A stretch of 32,408 bases of DNA from Acidovorax sp. (GTDB lineage Bacteria > Pseudomonadota > Gammaproteobacteria > Burkholderiales > Burkholderiaceae_C). Shown here one piece after another: positions 8,322 to 15,899 of this stretch (the stretch's first letter is position 1; each line of letters opens with the position of its first letter). The notes below the pieces were generated by a model that did not search any database, was not told the DNA's origin, and saw nothing but the letters and a program-made list of their open reading frames with translations. The stretch lies in NCBI GenBank assembly GCA_018780365.1, contig JADMJR010000184.1:1-32408 (forward strand). Reading direction: 5' to 3'. Both the position numbers and the translations under genes were made by a program.

Positions 8322-9527
8322 GTGAAACTGAACGACCTTCCAACCACCAGCACCTGGACCCTGGCGCGCCGCGCCGAGCGCATGAACCCCTCGGTCATCC
8401 GCGAAATCCTCAAGGTCACAGAAAAGCCCGGCATCATCAGCCTGGCCGGTGGCCTGCCCTCGCCCAAGACCTTCCCGGTGTCGGCCTTTGCAGCCGCCTC
8501 GGCCGCCGTGCTGGCCAATGACGGCCCCGCCGCCCTGCAATACGCCGCCAGCGAAGGCTTCGCCCCGCTGCGTGAAGCGATCGCCGACTTCCTGCCCTGG
8601 GATGTGGATGCCGACCAGGTGCTCATCACCACCGGCTCGCAGCAGGCGCTGGACCTGATCGCCAAGGTGCTGATTGACGAAAACAGCCGCGTGCTGGTCG
8701 AGACCCCCACCTACCTGGGCGCCCTGCAGGCCTTCACGCCCATGGAGCCTGCCGTGGTGTCCGTGGCCAGCGACGACGAAGGCGTGCTCATCGACGACCT
8801 CAAGGCCAAGGTGGGCACGGGCGCCAACAAGGCACGCTTTTTGTACGTGTTGCCCAACTTTCAGAACCCCACGGGCCGCACCATGAGCGAAGCCCGCCGC
8901 GCCGCCCTGGTGCAGGCTGCCGCCGAACTGAACCTGCCGCTGGTGGAGGACAACCCCTACGGCGACCTGTGGTTCGACAACCCACCGCCCGCACCACTCA
9001 CCGCCCGCAACCCCGAAGGCTGCATCTATATGGGCTCGTTCTCCAAGGTGCTGGCCCCCGGCCTGCGCCTGGGCTTTGTGGTGGCCCCCAAGGCCGTGTA
9101 CCCCAAGCTGCTGCAGGCCAAGCAGGCGGCCGACCTGCACACGCCCGGCTACAACCAGCGCCTGGTGGCCGAGGTCATGAAGGGCAACTTCCTGGACCGC
9201 CACGTGCCCACCATCCGCGCGCTGTACAAGCAGCAGTGCGAGGCCATGCTGACGGCACTCGACAAGGAAATGCAGGGCCTGGGTGTGCAGTGGAATCGCC
9301 CCGACGGCGGCATGTTCCTGTGGGTCCGCCTGCCTGAAGGCATGAGCGCTGTCGAACTGCTGCCCCAGGCGGTGGAGCGCAACGTGGCCTTTGTGCCCGG
9401 CGCGGCCTTCTATGCCGACAACGCCGACCCGCGCACGCTGCGCCTGTCGTTCGTGACCTCCACGGCCGAGCAGATCGCCACCGGCATCGCAGCCCTGGCC
9501 GCCGCCATCCGCAGCCACAAGGGCTGA
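8322..9527 (+). CDS. PLP-dependent class I/II aminotransferase (ARO8/LysN-like)
   Basis: The 401-residue enzyme belongs to the fold-type I family that includes 2-aminoadipate and aromatic/branched-chain aminotransferases. Visible motifs are the N-terminal ISLAGGLPSPKTFP, the cofactor region TTGSQQALDLI, the Asp/Tyr segment EDNPYGDL, the PLP lysine in GSFSKVLAPGLRLG (Lys242) and RLSFV near the C-terminus. The start is GTG at 8322 with AGGAG at 8311-8315, six bases away. It is the first gene of a plus-strand operon ending at 13824; the GST-like gene follows 6 bp after its stop. The amino donor and acceptor cannot be assigned from sequence. Confidence 0.92.
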   Translation: MKLNDLPTTSTWTLARRAERMNPSVIREILKVTEKPGIISLAGGLPSPKTFPVSAFAAASAAVLANDGPAALQYAASEGFAPLREAIADFLPWDVDADQVLITTGSQQALDLIAKVLIDENSRVLVETPTYLGALQAFTPMEPAVVSVASDDEGVLIDDLKAKVGTGANKARFLYVLPNFQNPTGRTMSEARRAALVQAAAELNLPLVEDNPYGDLWFDNPPPAPLTARNPEGCIYMGSFSKVLAPGLRLGFVVAPKAVYPKLLQAKQAADLHTPGYNQRLVAEVMKGNFLDRHVPTIRALYKQQCEAMLTALDKEMQGLGVQWNRPDGGMFLWVRLPEGMSAVELLPQAVERNVAFVPGAAFYADNADPRTLRLSFVTSTAEQIATGIAALAAAIRSHKG

Positions 9528-9533
9528 TCCGGC

Positions 9534-10160
9534 ATGCTGAGGCTCTGGGGTCGCCTGTCGTCCATCAACGTGCGCAAGGTCGTGTGGGCCGCGCAAGAGC
9601 TGGGCATCACGCTGCAGCGCACCGATGCGGGTGGCCAGTACGGCATCGTGCGCGAGGCGCGCTTCCTGGGCCTCAACCCCAACGGCCTGGTGCCGCTGAT
9701 CGAGGACGAGGACACGGGCGTGGCGCTGTGGGAGTCCAACCCCATCGTGCGCTACCTGTGCGCCCGGCATTCGCCGGGCCACCTCTACCCCGAAGACCTG
9801 CCCACGCGTTTTGCCGCAGAGCAATGGATGGACTGGCAGCAGACCACGCTCAACCCCGCCGGGCGCGATGCTTTCCTGCAGTGGATCCGCACACCGGCCG
9901 CGCAGCGCAGCGATGCACTGATCGCCGCCTCGGTCGCGGTGACCGAGCCGCTGATGGCGATGCTGGACGCCCACCTGGCGCGCCAGCCCTTCATGGCGGG
10001 TGAGCGATTCACCATGGCCGACATCCCCGTGGGCTGCGAAATCCACCGCTGGTGGGGCCTGCCCCAGGCGCGCGCCGCACGGCCACATCTGGAGCGGTGG
10101 TACAACAGAGTCAGCACCCGCCCCGGCGCCCGGGGCGTGTTGGACCAGCCCCTCGCCTGA
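9534..10160 (+). CDS. Glutathione S-transferase-family protein
   Basis: The 208-residue cytosolic protein has a thioredoxin-fold N-terminal domain (residues about 1-80: LRLWGRLSSINVRKVVW, NPNGLVPLIED, then WESNPIVRYLC, the usual glutathione-binding edge) and a helical C-terminal domain (about 90-200, with FTMADIPVGCEIHRW). The residue after LWGR is a Ser-Ser pair, consistent with a serine-type GST. Family roles include glutathione conjugation, isomerisation and dehalogenation. It lies between the aminotransferase (6 bp) and the first PhzF gene (8 bp), so it is part of the same operon and may handle a reactive intermediate there. Confidence 0.9.
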   Translation: MLRLWGRLSSINVRKVVWAAQELGITLQRTDAGGQYGIVREARFLGLNPNGLVPLIEDEDTGVALWESNPIVRYLCARHSPGHLYPEDLPTRFAAEQWMDWQQTTLNPAGRDAFLQWIRTPAAQRSDALIAASVAVTEPLMAMLDAHLARQPFMAGERFTMADIPVGCEIHRWWGLPQARAARPHLERWYNRVSTRPGARGVLDQPLA

Positions 10161-10168
10161 GCCTCACC

Positions 10169-11032
10169 ATGCACCAGCGCCCCTTCAAACAGATCGACGT
10201 GTTCAGCGACCGCCCCGGCTACGGCAACCCCGTGGCCGTGGTGCTGGATGCCGAAGGCCTGAGCGACAGCGACATGCGCCGCTTTGCCGCCTGGACCAAC
10301 CTGTCGGAAACCACCTTTTTGCTGCCCCCCACCGACGCCGGGCGCGCGGCCGGGGCCGACTACCGCCTGCGCATCTTCAGCCCCGGCGGCGAGCTGCCTT
10401 TTGCCGGCCACCCCACGCTGGGCACCTGCCACGCCTGGCTGCAGGCGGGCCACACCCCGCGCCAAGCGGGCATGGTGATACAGGAATGTGCACTGGGCCT
10501 GGTGCGCATCGCGCAGGCGGATGACACCCTGGCGTTTGCCGCACCGCCCCTCAAGCGCAGCGCGCCCAGCCCGGCCCTGGTGCCGCTGATCGCCAGTGCC
10601 CTGGGCCTGCGCCCGCACCAGATCCTGGGCGCGCAGCTGCTGGACAACGGCCCCGTGTGGCTGGGCCTGCTGCTGGACAGCGCCGACACCGTGCTGGGCC
10701 TGCACCCCGACCACGCCCGCCTCAAGGACCTGGGCCAGGACGTGGGCGTGATCCACATCAGCCCCACCGCCAGCAACACCCGCCAGCCCGGCGCCGTGGT
10801 GCGGGCCTTTGCCGCCCCCATGGGCAACCCGGAAGACCCGGTCACCGGCACCCTCAACGCCAGCCTGGCCGAGTGGCTGATTGCCGACGGCCTGGCCCCC
10901 CGCAGCTACCTGGTGGCCCAGGGCGAATGCCTGGGCCGCGCGGGCCGCGTGCACATCCGCCAGGACGACGACCACCAGCTGTGGGTGGGCGGCCGCGCCG
11001 TCACCTGCATCGAAGGCACGGTGCTGCTATGA
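10169..11032 (+). CDS. PhzF-family protein, first of a tandem pair
   Basis: The 287-residue protein has the two-domain diaminopimelate-epimerase-like fold of PhzF. The family's conserved acidic residue is present in TNLSETTF (Glu47), with GGELPFAGHPTLGT (around residue 75) and EDPVTGTLNASLAEWL (around residue 220). PhzF itself isomerises trans-2,3-dihydro-3-hydroxyanthranilate; most family members have unknown substrates. I chose the ATG at 10169 because it begins exactly at the conserved N-terminus and lies 8 bp after the GST stop. No phenazine genes are nearby, so a phenazine role is unlikely. It is closely related to the next gene. Confidence 0.9.
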   Translation: MHQRPFKQIDVFSDRPGYGNPVAVVLDAEGLSDSDMRRFAAWTNLSETTFLLPPTDAGRAAGADYRLRIFSPGGELPFAGHPTLGTCHAWLQAGHTPRQAGMVIQECALGLVRIAQADDTLAFAAPPLKRSAPSPALVPLIASALGLRPHQILGAQLLDNGPVWLGLLLDSADTVLGLHPDHARLKDLGQDVGVIHISPTASNTRQPGAVVRAFAAPMGNPEDPVTGTLNASLAEWLIADGLAPRSYLVAQGECLGRAGRVHIRQDDDHQLWVGGRAVTCIEGTVLL

Positions 11033-11201
11033 GCCCGCGCTGCGCTGCACCACGCCCCAGCGGCTGATTTCCCCCTCGGCCTCGCCAGAGCGCCGGGCCA
11101 CAACAACCCATTTACACACCGGGCCACACCCCGGTGAACCCCCGGCGTGCCCAACCGCCGCCACCTTCGCCACTTTTTTGACCTCAAGGACTGTGACCAC
11201 C
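11033..11201 (+). other. 169-bp gap between the tandem PhzF genes with one stem-loop
   Basis: This is the longest gap in the operon. It holds one short inverted repeat, CACCGGG (11117-11123) with CCCGGTG (11130-11136), and an AAGGA at 11186-11190 that serves the second PhzF start. I see no coding sequence or convincing promoter. The stem might reduce read-through or shape the processed mRNA. Confidence 0.4.
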
Positions 11202-12077
11202 ATGTACCAACGCCCCTTCCAGCAAGTCGATGTTTTCACCGCCACCCCCTACCGGGGCAACCCGCTGGCCGTGGTGCTGGACGGCTCCGGCCTCAGCACA
11301 GAGGCCATGCAGGAGTTCACCAACTGGACCAACCTGTCCGAAGCCACCTTCCTGCTCCCCCCCACCCCCGAGGGCCGCGCCGCCGGGGCCGACTACCGCG
11401 TGCGCATCTTCTGCCCCGGGCGCGAGCTGCCTTTTGCCGGCCACCCCACGCTGGGCAGCTGCCACGCATGGCTGAAGGCAGGCGGCCAGCCCCAGGTGGC
11501 GGGCAAGGTCGTGCAGGAATGTGGCGTGGGCCTGGTCACGCTGCGGCAGGACGGCGAGCGCCTGGCCTTTGCCGCGCCGCCCCTGATCAAAAGCGGCCCG
11601 CTGGCCGAAGAGGATGTGGCGCTGATCGCCCAGGGCCTGGGCGTGGCGCGCAGCGACATCCTGCACCACGCCTGGTGCGACAACGGCCCCAACTGGCGTG
11701 GCGTGATGCTGCGAAGTGCCGAACAGGTGCTGGCGCTCCGACCCGACGCCAGCCTCCTCGGCCAACTCGACGTGGGCGTGGTCGGGCCGCGTGGCAAGGT
11801 CGGCGTGATCGGCAGCACCGACGCCGAAGGCATCGCGTTTGAAGTGCGTGCCTTCTTCCCCGGCAACAACGGCCTGGCCGAAGACCCCGTGACCGGCAGC
11901 CTGAACGCCGCGCTGGCGCAGTGGCTCATCGGCGCCGGGCTGGCCCCCCCGCAGTACGTGGCCGCCCAAGGCACCTGCCTGGGCCGCGCGGGGCGCGTGT
12001 TGGTGGAGCAGGACGGCGACACCCTCTGGGTGGGCGGCAGCTCGGTCACCTGCGTGTCGGGCGAGGTGCTGCTGTGA
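11202..12077 (+). CDS. PhzF-family protein, second of a tandem pair
   Basis: The 291-residue protein aligns with its neighbour over the whole length: QRPFxQxDVF at the N-terminus, TNLSEATF with the conserved Glu47, RELPFAGHPTLGS, EDPVTGSLNAALAQWL and a C-terminal GRAGRVxVxQD segment. The two copies have clearly diverged in the central substrate-facing part, which suggests a duplication followed by specialisation or heterodimer formation; PhzF proteins work as dimers. An AAGGA (11186-11190) precedes the ATG. The stop overlaps the GTG start of the next gene (GTGA, 12074-12077). The substrate is unknown. Confidence 0.9.
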   Translation: MYQRPFQQVDVFTATPYRGNPLAVVLDGSGLSTEAMQEFTNWTNLSEATFLLPPTPEGRAAGADYRVRIFCPGRELPFAGHPTLGSCHAWLKAGGQPQVAGKVVQECGVGLVTLRQDGERLAFAAPPLIKSGPLAEEDVALIAQGLGVARSDILHHAWCDNGPNWRGVMLRSAEQVLALRPDASLLGQLDVGVVGPRGKVGVIGSTDAEGIAFEVRAFFPGNNGLAEDPVTGSLNAALAQWLIGAGLAPPQYVAAQGTCLGRAGRVLVEQDGDTLWVGGSSVTCVSGEVLL

Positions 12078-12802
12078 CCGCAACCCCCACCGCGCCCCCA
12101 CCCTGCGTGGACCACCTGGTCGTGCTCGCGGCCGACCTCGCCAGCGGCGTGGCCTGGTGTGAACGCACGCTGGGCATCACCCCCACGGCAGGCGGCGAAC
12201 ACCCGCTGATGGGCACGCACAACCGCATCTTCAACATCTCCGGCCCCGCGCACCCGCGCGCCTATTTGGAAATTATCGCTATTAATTCAATAGCTGCTCC
12301 CGCAATACCAGCAGGCGCAAGGCGCTGGTTTGACATGGATGATGCCGCCCTGCAGCAGCAAGTGGCGCAGCACGGGCCGCAGCTCATCCACTGGGTGGCC
12401 AGCGTGCCCGACGTGGCCGGGCGCTGCGCCGCGCTGTCTGCGCTGGACATTGAACGTGGCGCCGTCGTTACCGCCAGCCGCCCCATCCCGAACGGCCTGC
12501 TGCAGTGGCAGATCACGGTGCGCAGCGACGGCCTGCGCCTGATGGACGGCTGCCTGCCCACCCTCATCCAGTGGGGCGCCGTGCACCCCTGCGACAGCCT
12601 GCCCGCGAGTGGCGTGCAACTGTTGCGGCTCGCGCTGCAGCACCCCCAGGCGGCCACGCTGCAAACGGCGTGTGAAGCCATCGGCGTTGCGCCCCAGGTC
12701 ACCGTCACTGCAGGCGGTGTGCCCCGGCTCACGGCGCAGCTCACCACGCCGCGGGGCCCCGTCACCCTGTCGTCCTTCACCGAAAAGAAAGCCGCCCCAT
12801 GA
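12074..12802 (+). CDS. Glyoxalase-like (VOC superfamily) protein carrying a translated repeat
   Basis: The 242-residue protein resembles the glyoxalase-like family with N-terminal CVDHLVVLAADLASGVAWCE, GTHNRIFNI and AYLEIIAI, and a C-terminal half containing WQITVRSDG. VOC proteins use a His/Glu-bound metal for isomerase, dioxygenase or lyase chemistry; here the specific reaction is unknown. The GTG start at 12074 overlaps the preceding stop and begins just before the conserved segment. Residues 71-86 are encoded by a family B repeat (12284-12333) that keeps the frame and joins to RRWFDMDD. The stop overlaps the next ATG at 12799. Confidence 0.8.
   Translation: MTATPTAPPPCVDHLVVLAADLASGVAWCERTLGITPTAGGEHPLMGTHNRIFNISGPAHPRAYLEIIAINSIAAPAIPAGARRWFDMDDAALQQQVAQHGPQLIHWVASVPDVAGRCAALSALDIERGAVVTASRPIPNGLLQWQITVRSDGLRLMDGCLPTLIQWGAVHPCDSLPASGVQLLRLALQHPQAATLQTACEAIGVAPQVTVTAGGVPRLTAQLTTPRGPVTLSSFTEKKAAP
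12284..12333 (+). repeat. Family B repeat, copy 1 (inside a coding sequence)
   Basis: This 50-bp unit aligns without gaps to four others in the window, sharing AATAGC at its columns 6-11, GC at 19-20 and GCG at 32-34. It is preceded by GCTATT (12278-12283), which pairs with AATAGC (12289-12294) over a 5-base loop. It is translated within the glyoxalase-like gene as residues 71 onward. Confidence 0.75.
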
Positions 12803-13824
12803 ACGCCCGCCTCCACACACCTCTGGACCCCACCACCCTGCTGCCCACCCTGGCCGACATCGAAGCCGCCGCAGAGGTCGTGTACCGCGACTTCGCCGCC
12901 ACGCCCCAGTACCGCTGGGCGCTGCTCAGCGAGCGGCTGGGCACCAACTGCTGGCTCAAACACGAGAACCACACGCCCGTGGGCGCGTTCAAGATCCGGG
13001 GCGGCCTCACCTACTTCGACCAGCTCGCCCAGCGCGGCGCCCTGCCCGCCGAGGTGATCAGCGCCACACGCGGCAACCACGGCCAGAGCATGGGCTGGGC
13101 CGCGCGCCGCCACGGCGTGGCCTGCACCATCGTCGTGCCGCGTGGCAACTCGGTGGAGAAGAACGCCGCCATGCGCGCTTTAGGCGTCAAGCTCATCGAA
13201 CACGGCGATGACTTTCAGGAAGCCCGCGAGCATGCGATCGGCCTGTCCGCCCAGCGCGGCGCCCACATGGTGCCCAGCTTCCACCCCGACCTGCTACGCG
13301 GCGTGGCGACCTACTGGTGGGAATTTTTGCGCGCCGTGCCGCAGCTCGACGTGGTGTACGTGCCCATCGGCCAGGGCTCGGGCGCGTGCTCGGCCATCGC
13401 CGCCAAACTGGCGCTGCAGCACCCCGTGCGCGTGGTCGGTGTGGTCAGCAGCCATGCCACCACCTATGCCGATTCGCTGGCAGCAGGACGCGTCGTGGAG
13501 GCACCGGTGACAACCCAGCTCGCTGACGGCATGGCCTGCCGGGTGGCCGATGCCGAGGCCCTGGCCGTGATGGCGCCACACATCGACCACATCGTGCAGG
13601 TGAGCGACGCCGAGGTGGCCACCGCCATGCGCGCCCTGTTCACCGACACGCACAACGTGGCCGAAGGCGCGGGCGCAGCAGCCCTGGCGGCGGCGCTGCA
13701 GGAGCGCGATGCCCTGAAGGGCCAGAACGTGGGCCTGGCGTTGACAGGTGGCAACGTCGATGCGCCCATGTTTGCAAACACCCTCGCCAAGCACGAGGGA
13801 TCCTCTGCACGAATCGAGCGGTAA
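12799..13824 (+). CDS. Threonine dehydratase-like PLP enzyme
   Basis: The 341-residue protein is a fold-type II PLP enzyme of the serine/threonine dehydratase group. The PLP lysine lies in HTPVGAFKIRGGL (Lys65), followed by SATRGNHGQSMG for the substrate carboxylate, and the phosphate loop is PIGQGSGACS. There is no C-terminal ACT regulatory domain, so it resembles catabolic rather than isoleucine-biosynthetic forms; beta-hydroxy amino acids are likely substrates, but serine racemase-like activity cannot be excluded. It is the last gene of the operon that starts at 8322, joined by an ATGA overlap. Its last codons lie within one arm of family A repeat copy 2. Confidence 0.88.
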   Translation: MNARLHTPLDPTTLLPTLADIEAAAEVVYRDFAATPQYRWALLSERLGTNCWLKHENHTPVGAFKIRGGLTYFDQLAQRGALPAEVISATRGNHGQSMGWAARRHGVACTIVVPRGNSVEKNAAMRALGVKLIEHGDDFQEAREHAIGLSAQRGAHMVPSFHPDLLRGVATYWWEFLRAVPQLDVVYVPIGQGSGACSAIAAKLALQHPVRVVGVVSSHATTYADSLAAGRVVEAPVTTQLADGMACRVADAEALAVMAPHIDHIVQVSDAEVATAMRALFTDTHNVAEGAGAAALAAALQERDALKGQNVGLALTGGNVDAPMFANTLAKHEGSSARIER

Positions 13825-13960
13825 GTGGGCGCTGCGGGTCGGGATGGGCTGCAAGGCGCAAAACGCAGCAATAGCCGTAGCTATTGCGAGTATTTGCAAC
13901 GCGGCAGACCGACCGAGACCGCAGATGCACACGGCGCGGTGATTTGTGCAGAGGATCCCT
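13796..13960. repeat. Family A repeat, copy 2: inverted repeat starting inside the dehydratase gene
   Basis: A perfect 15-bp arm, AGGGATCCTCTGCAC (13796-13810), has its complement at 13946-13960. Between arm and core, further short complementary blocks (AATC, GTG, CTGCGG, TCGG) make one long imperfect hairpin of 165 bp. The conserved core is 13852-13900, with stem CAATAGC/GCTATTG and loop CGTA (13876-13879). The left arm includes the dehydratase stop codon (13822-13824). The element separates that operon from the next gene. Confidence 0.85.
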
Positions 13961-14038
13961 GGGCATCTGCTGGACAATGCCCTCGCACGGCCGCCGCCAT
14001 GGTGGCCGTGACATAACAACACCGTTGAGGGAGTGTCC

Positions 14039-15781
14039 ATGGCAAGCCAAGCACCGTCCGGCTACCGCTGGGGCCTGCGCGCAGTCATCGCGTTGCAGTG
14101 CCTGCTGATTCTCGCGTTCGTCTACCGGGGGCTGTCTGCCCCCGGCCCCTTCGGGCCCCGCCTGCCCGCCGTGCAGGGAGAAACGCTCTGGCTCGAAAGC
14201 CACGGCGCCCTCCACCAGTTCGACGCCACAGGCCGGCGGCTGCAGCAGATCCCCCTGGGCGCGCTGAAGATTTCCGACAGCCCCACCAGCCTGCAGTTCA
14301 CGCAGGAGCATGTGGCCTGGGTGCACGACGAAAGCCGCGTGGTCCGCTGCGACCTGCCGCAGCGCCAGTGCCTGCCGGTGGAGTTGGCCGGGCTGGACAC
14401 CCGCCGGGGCTACCGCTGGGTGCGGGTGAGTGCGGACGAGTCGGAAATCACCGTCTCCGACGCCTCCGAGCACCGCGTGCTGGTGTACCGGCGCGACCCC
14501 ATCACCGCGCGCTACACGCTGGCGCGCACCGAGGCGCAGGGCATGCGCTTCCCCAACCAGACCCTGCAGGTGGGCGACGCCCTGTGGGTGGCCAACACCA
14601 ACCGCCACCAGATCGTGCAGCTGCGCACCGGCCCGGACGGCAAGACCGTGCGGCAGCAGCACCCCATCGCCCACCCCGACCTGCGGCCCGGGCGCGCGTT
14701 CCCGTTTGCCATGGCACAAGACCCGGGTGGGCAGCTGTGGGTGCTGGTGGCCAGCGTGGACATGCAGAACGCCGACCTGCTCGTGATGGGCCCGCAGCTC
14801 CAGCCCGACCGCGTGATTCCGCTCGCCGCCAAGCAGGACCCGAACGCCATCGCCCTGTTCCAGCAGCACATGCTGCTCACCGACATGACCCACTTCCTGG
14901 TGCGCCGGCTGGACCTGTACGGCCGCGTGCTCGGGCCGTTTGGCGATGCCGGCTTCCAGGCCGAACTGGAGGCGGCGCGCAACCAGGCCCAGTGGGCGGG
15001 CCGCATGCCCACGCTGCTGCTGTCCGGCATGGGCCTGCTGATGCTGGTGGGCGTGTGGCTGGCCTGGAAGGCGGGCGAATTGCGGCAGCTGCGCGGCACG
15101 GCGTGGCGCAGCGACCCCGCCGAAACCATTCTGGAGGATGACGACCCGGCCCCCGCCCCGCCCGCAACCCAGCCCCCGTCGCCCACCGCCGAGCGCGGCC
15201 GCGTGACGATGGTGAAGGCGCTGCCCGGCAGCACCCGCACGCGCCGCCGCATGCTGCTGGTCACCGAGGCCATAGCGCTGGTGGCCGTGGGGGTCATGCT
15301 GTACTGGATATGGCCTCAGTTCTACCAACAGGACTGCGCGCCAGGCAAAGCGTGCCCCGCATGGTTGCCCTACGCTCTTTCCGCGCTGGCCCTGCTGCCG
15401 CTGGCCATGTCCGTGGCCGCACGGCGCAGGCTGAAGGCACTGGAGGGCATCCGCATTGGCACCGACGGCGAACAGGTGCAGGCCCGGGTGGGCAAGAAAC
15501 ACTACCAGGCCCCGGCCCACCAGGTCACCTGCACGCGCCAGCAGCTGCTGATCGGCCTGGGCGCCGTGCCGCTGCGCCTGAACGGCGAGGCCCTGTTCGA
15601 CGAAGAAGCGCTGCGCCGCGACATCATCCGCCGCCTGCCCCAGATGCACATGGCCGACAGCCCCTGGAGCACAGGGCTGCTGGGCCACTGGTGGAAAAAC
15701 GGCGGCTGGCAGGGGCGCGGCCTCGTGATCGGATTCGGCGCCATGTGCGTGCTGGTGATTGGGATGCTGGCGCTGCGCTGA
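14039..15781 (+). CDS. Multi-pass membrane protein with propeller-like periplasmic domain
   Basis: The 580-residue protein is not one I can name. A signal-anchor helix (about residues 12-30) is followed by about 280 residues of short repeated beta motifs (LWLESHGALHQFD, VAWVHDESRVVRCD, LWVANTNRHQIVQL, LWVLVASVD), which resemble NHL/YVTN-type propeller blades and would face the periplasm. Then come a membrane helix (LLLSGMGLLMLVGVWLAW), a Pro-rich linker, two further helices (about 420-440 and 455-475) and a C-terminal helix. The ATG at 14039 has GGAG at 14029-14032, which is better placed than for the GTG at 14033. It appears to be a single-gene unit bounded by repeats on both sides. Confidence 0.75.
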   Translation: MASQAPSGYRWGLRAVIALQCLLILAFVYRGLSAPGPFGPRLPAVQGETLWLESHGALHQFDATGRRLQQIPLGALKISDSPTSLQFTQEHVAWVHDESRVVRCDLPQRQCLPVELAGLDTRRGYRWVRVSADESEITVSDASEHRVLVYRRDPITARYTLARTEAQGMRFPNQTLQVGDALWVANTNRHQIVQLRTGPDGKTVRQQHPIAHPDLRPGRAFPFAMAQDPGGQLWVLVASVDMQNADLLVMGPQLQPDRVIPLAAKQDPNAIALFQQHMLLTDMTHFLVRRLDLYGRVLGPFGDAGFQAELEAARNQAQWAGRMPTLLLSGMGLLMLVGVWLAWKAGELRQLRGTAWRSDPAETILEDDDPAPAPPATQPPSPTAERGRVTMVKALPGSTRTRRRMLLVTEAIALVAVGVMLYWIWPQFYQQDCAPGKACPAWLPYALSALALLPLAMSVAARRRLKALEGIRIGTDGEQVQARVGKKHYQAPAHQVTCTRQQLLIGLGAVPLRLNGEALFDEEALRRDIIRRLPQMHMADSPWSTGLLGHWWKNGGWQGRGLVIGFGAMCVLVIGMLALR

Positions 15782-15794
15782 GAAGCATCCAACC

Positions 15795-15820
15795 GCTGCA
15801 GCGCTCACCTGCTGCAGCGC
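15795..15820. repeat. Twin GCTGCAGCGC motifs after the membrane protein gene
   Basis: GCTGCAGCGC occurs at 15795-15804 and 15811-15820. Because GCTGCAGC is its own complement, the pair can form a stem-loop 13 bp after the stop codon. There is no T-tract; any terminator role is speculative. Confidence 0.35.
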
Positions 15821-15835
15821 AGCATCAAAACTCTC

Positions 15836-15885
15836 AAATTGATAGCACCGGTCGCAAGCGCGACAAGCGCCCCGCGCCGGGTTCA
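15836..15885 (+). repeat. Family B repeat, copy 2
   Basis: This 50-bp unit (AAATTGATAGC at its start) aligns without gaps with the other copies, with the shared GC and GCG columns in register. It fills most of the gap between the membrane protein and the phosphatase-like gene, ending 14 bp before that start codon, so it forms part of the 5' untranslated region. Confidence 0.65.
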
Positions 15886-15899
15886 TCACAATCCGGCGC

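Noticed and set aside
7503-10088. 861-codon open frame on the minus strand
   Set aside because: It lies opposite the EamA, cupin, aminotransferase and GST-like genes, has no domain motifs and a His/Gly/Gln-rich composition typical of the complement of GC-rich genes.
10169-12077. Phenazine biosynthesis cluster
   Set aside because: Only PhzF-like proteins are present; no PhzA/B, C, D, E or G homologue lies nearby.
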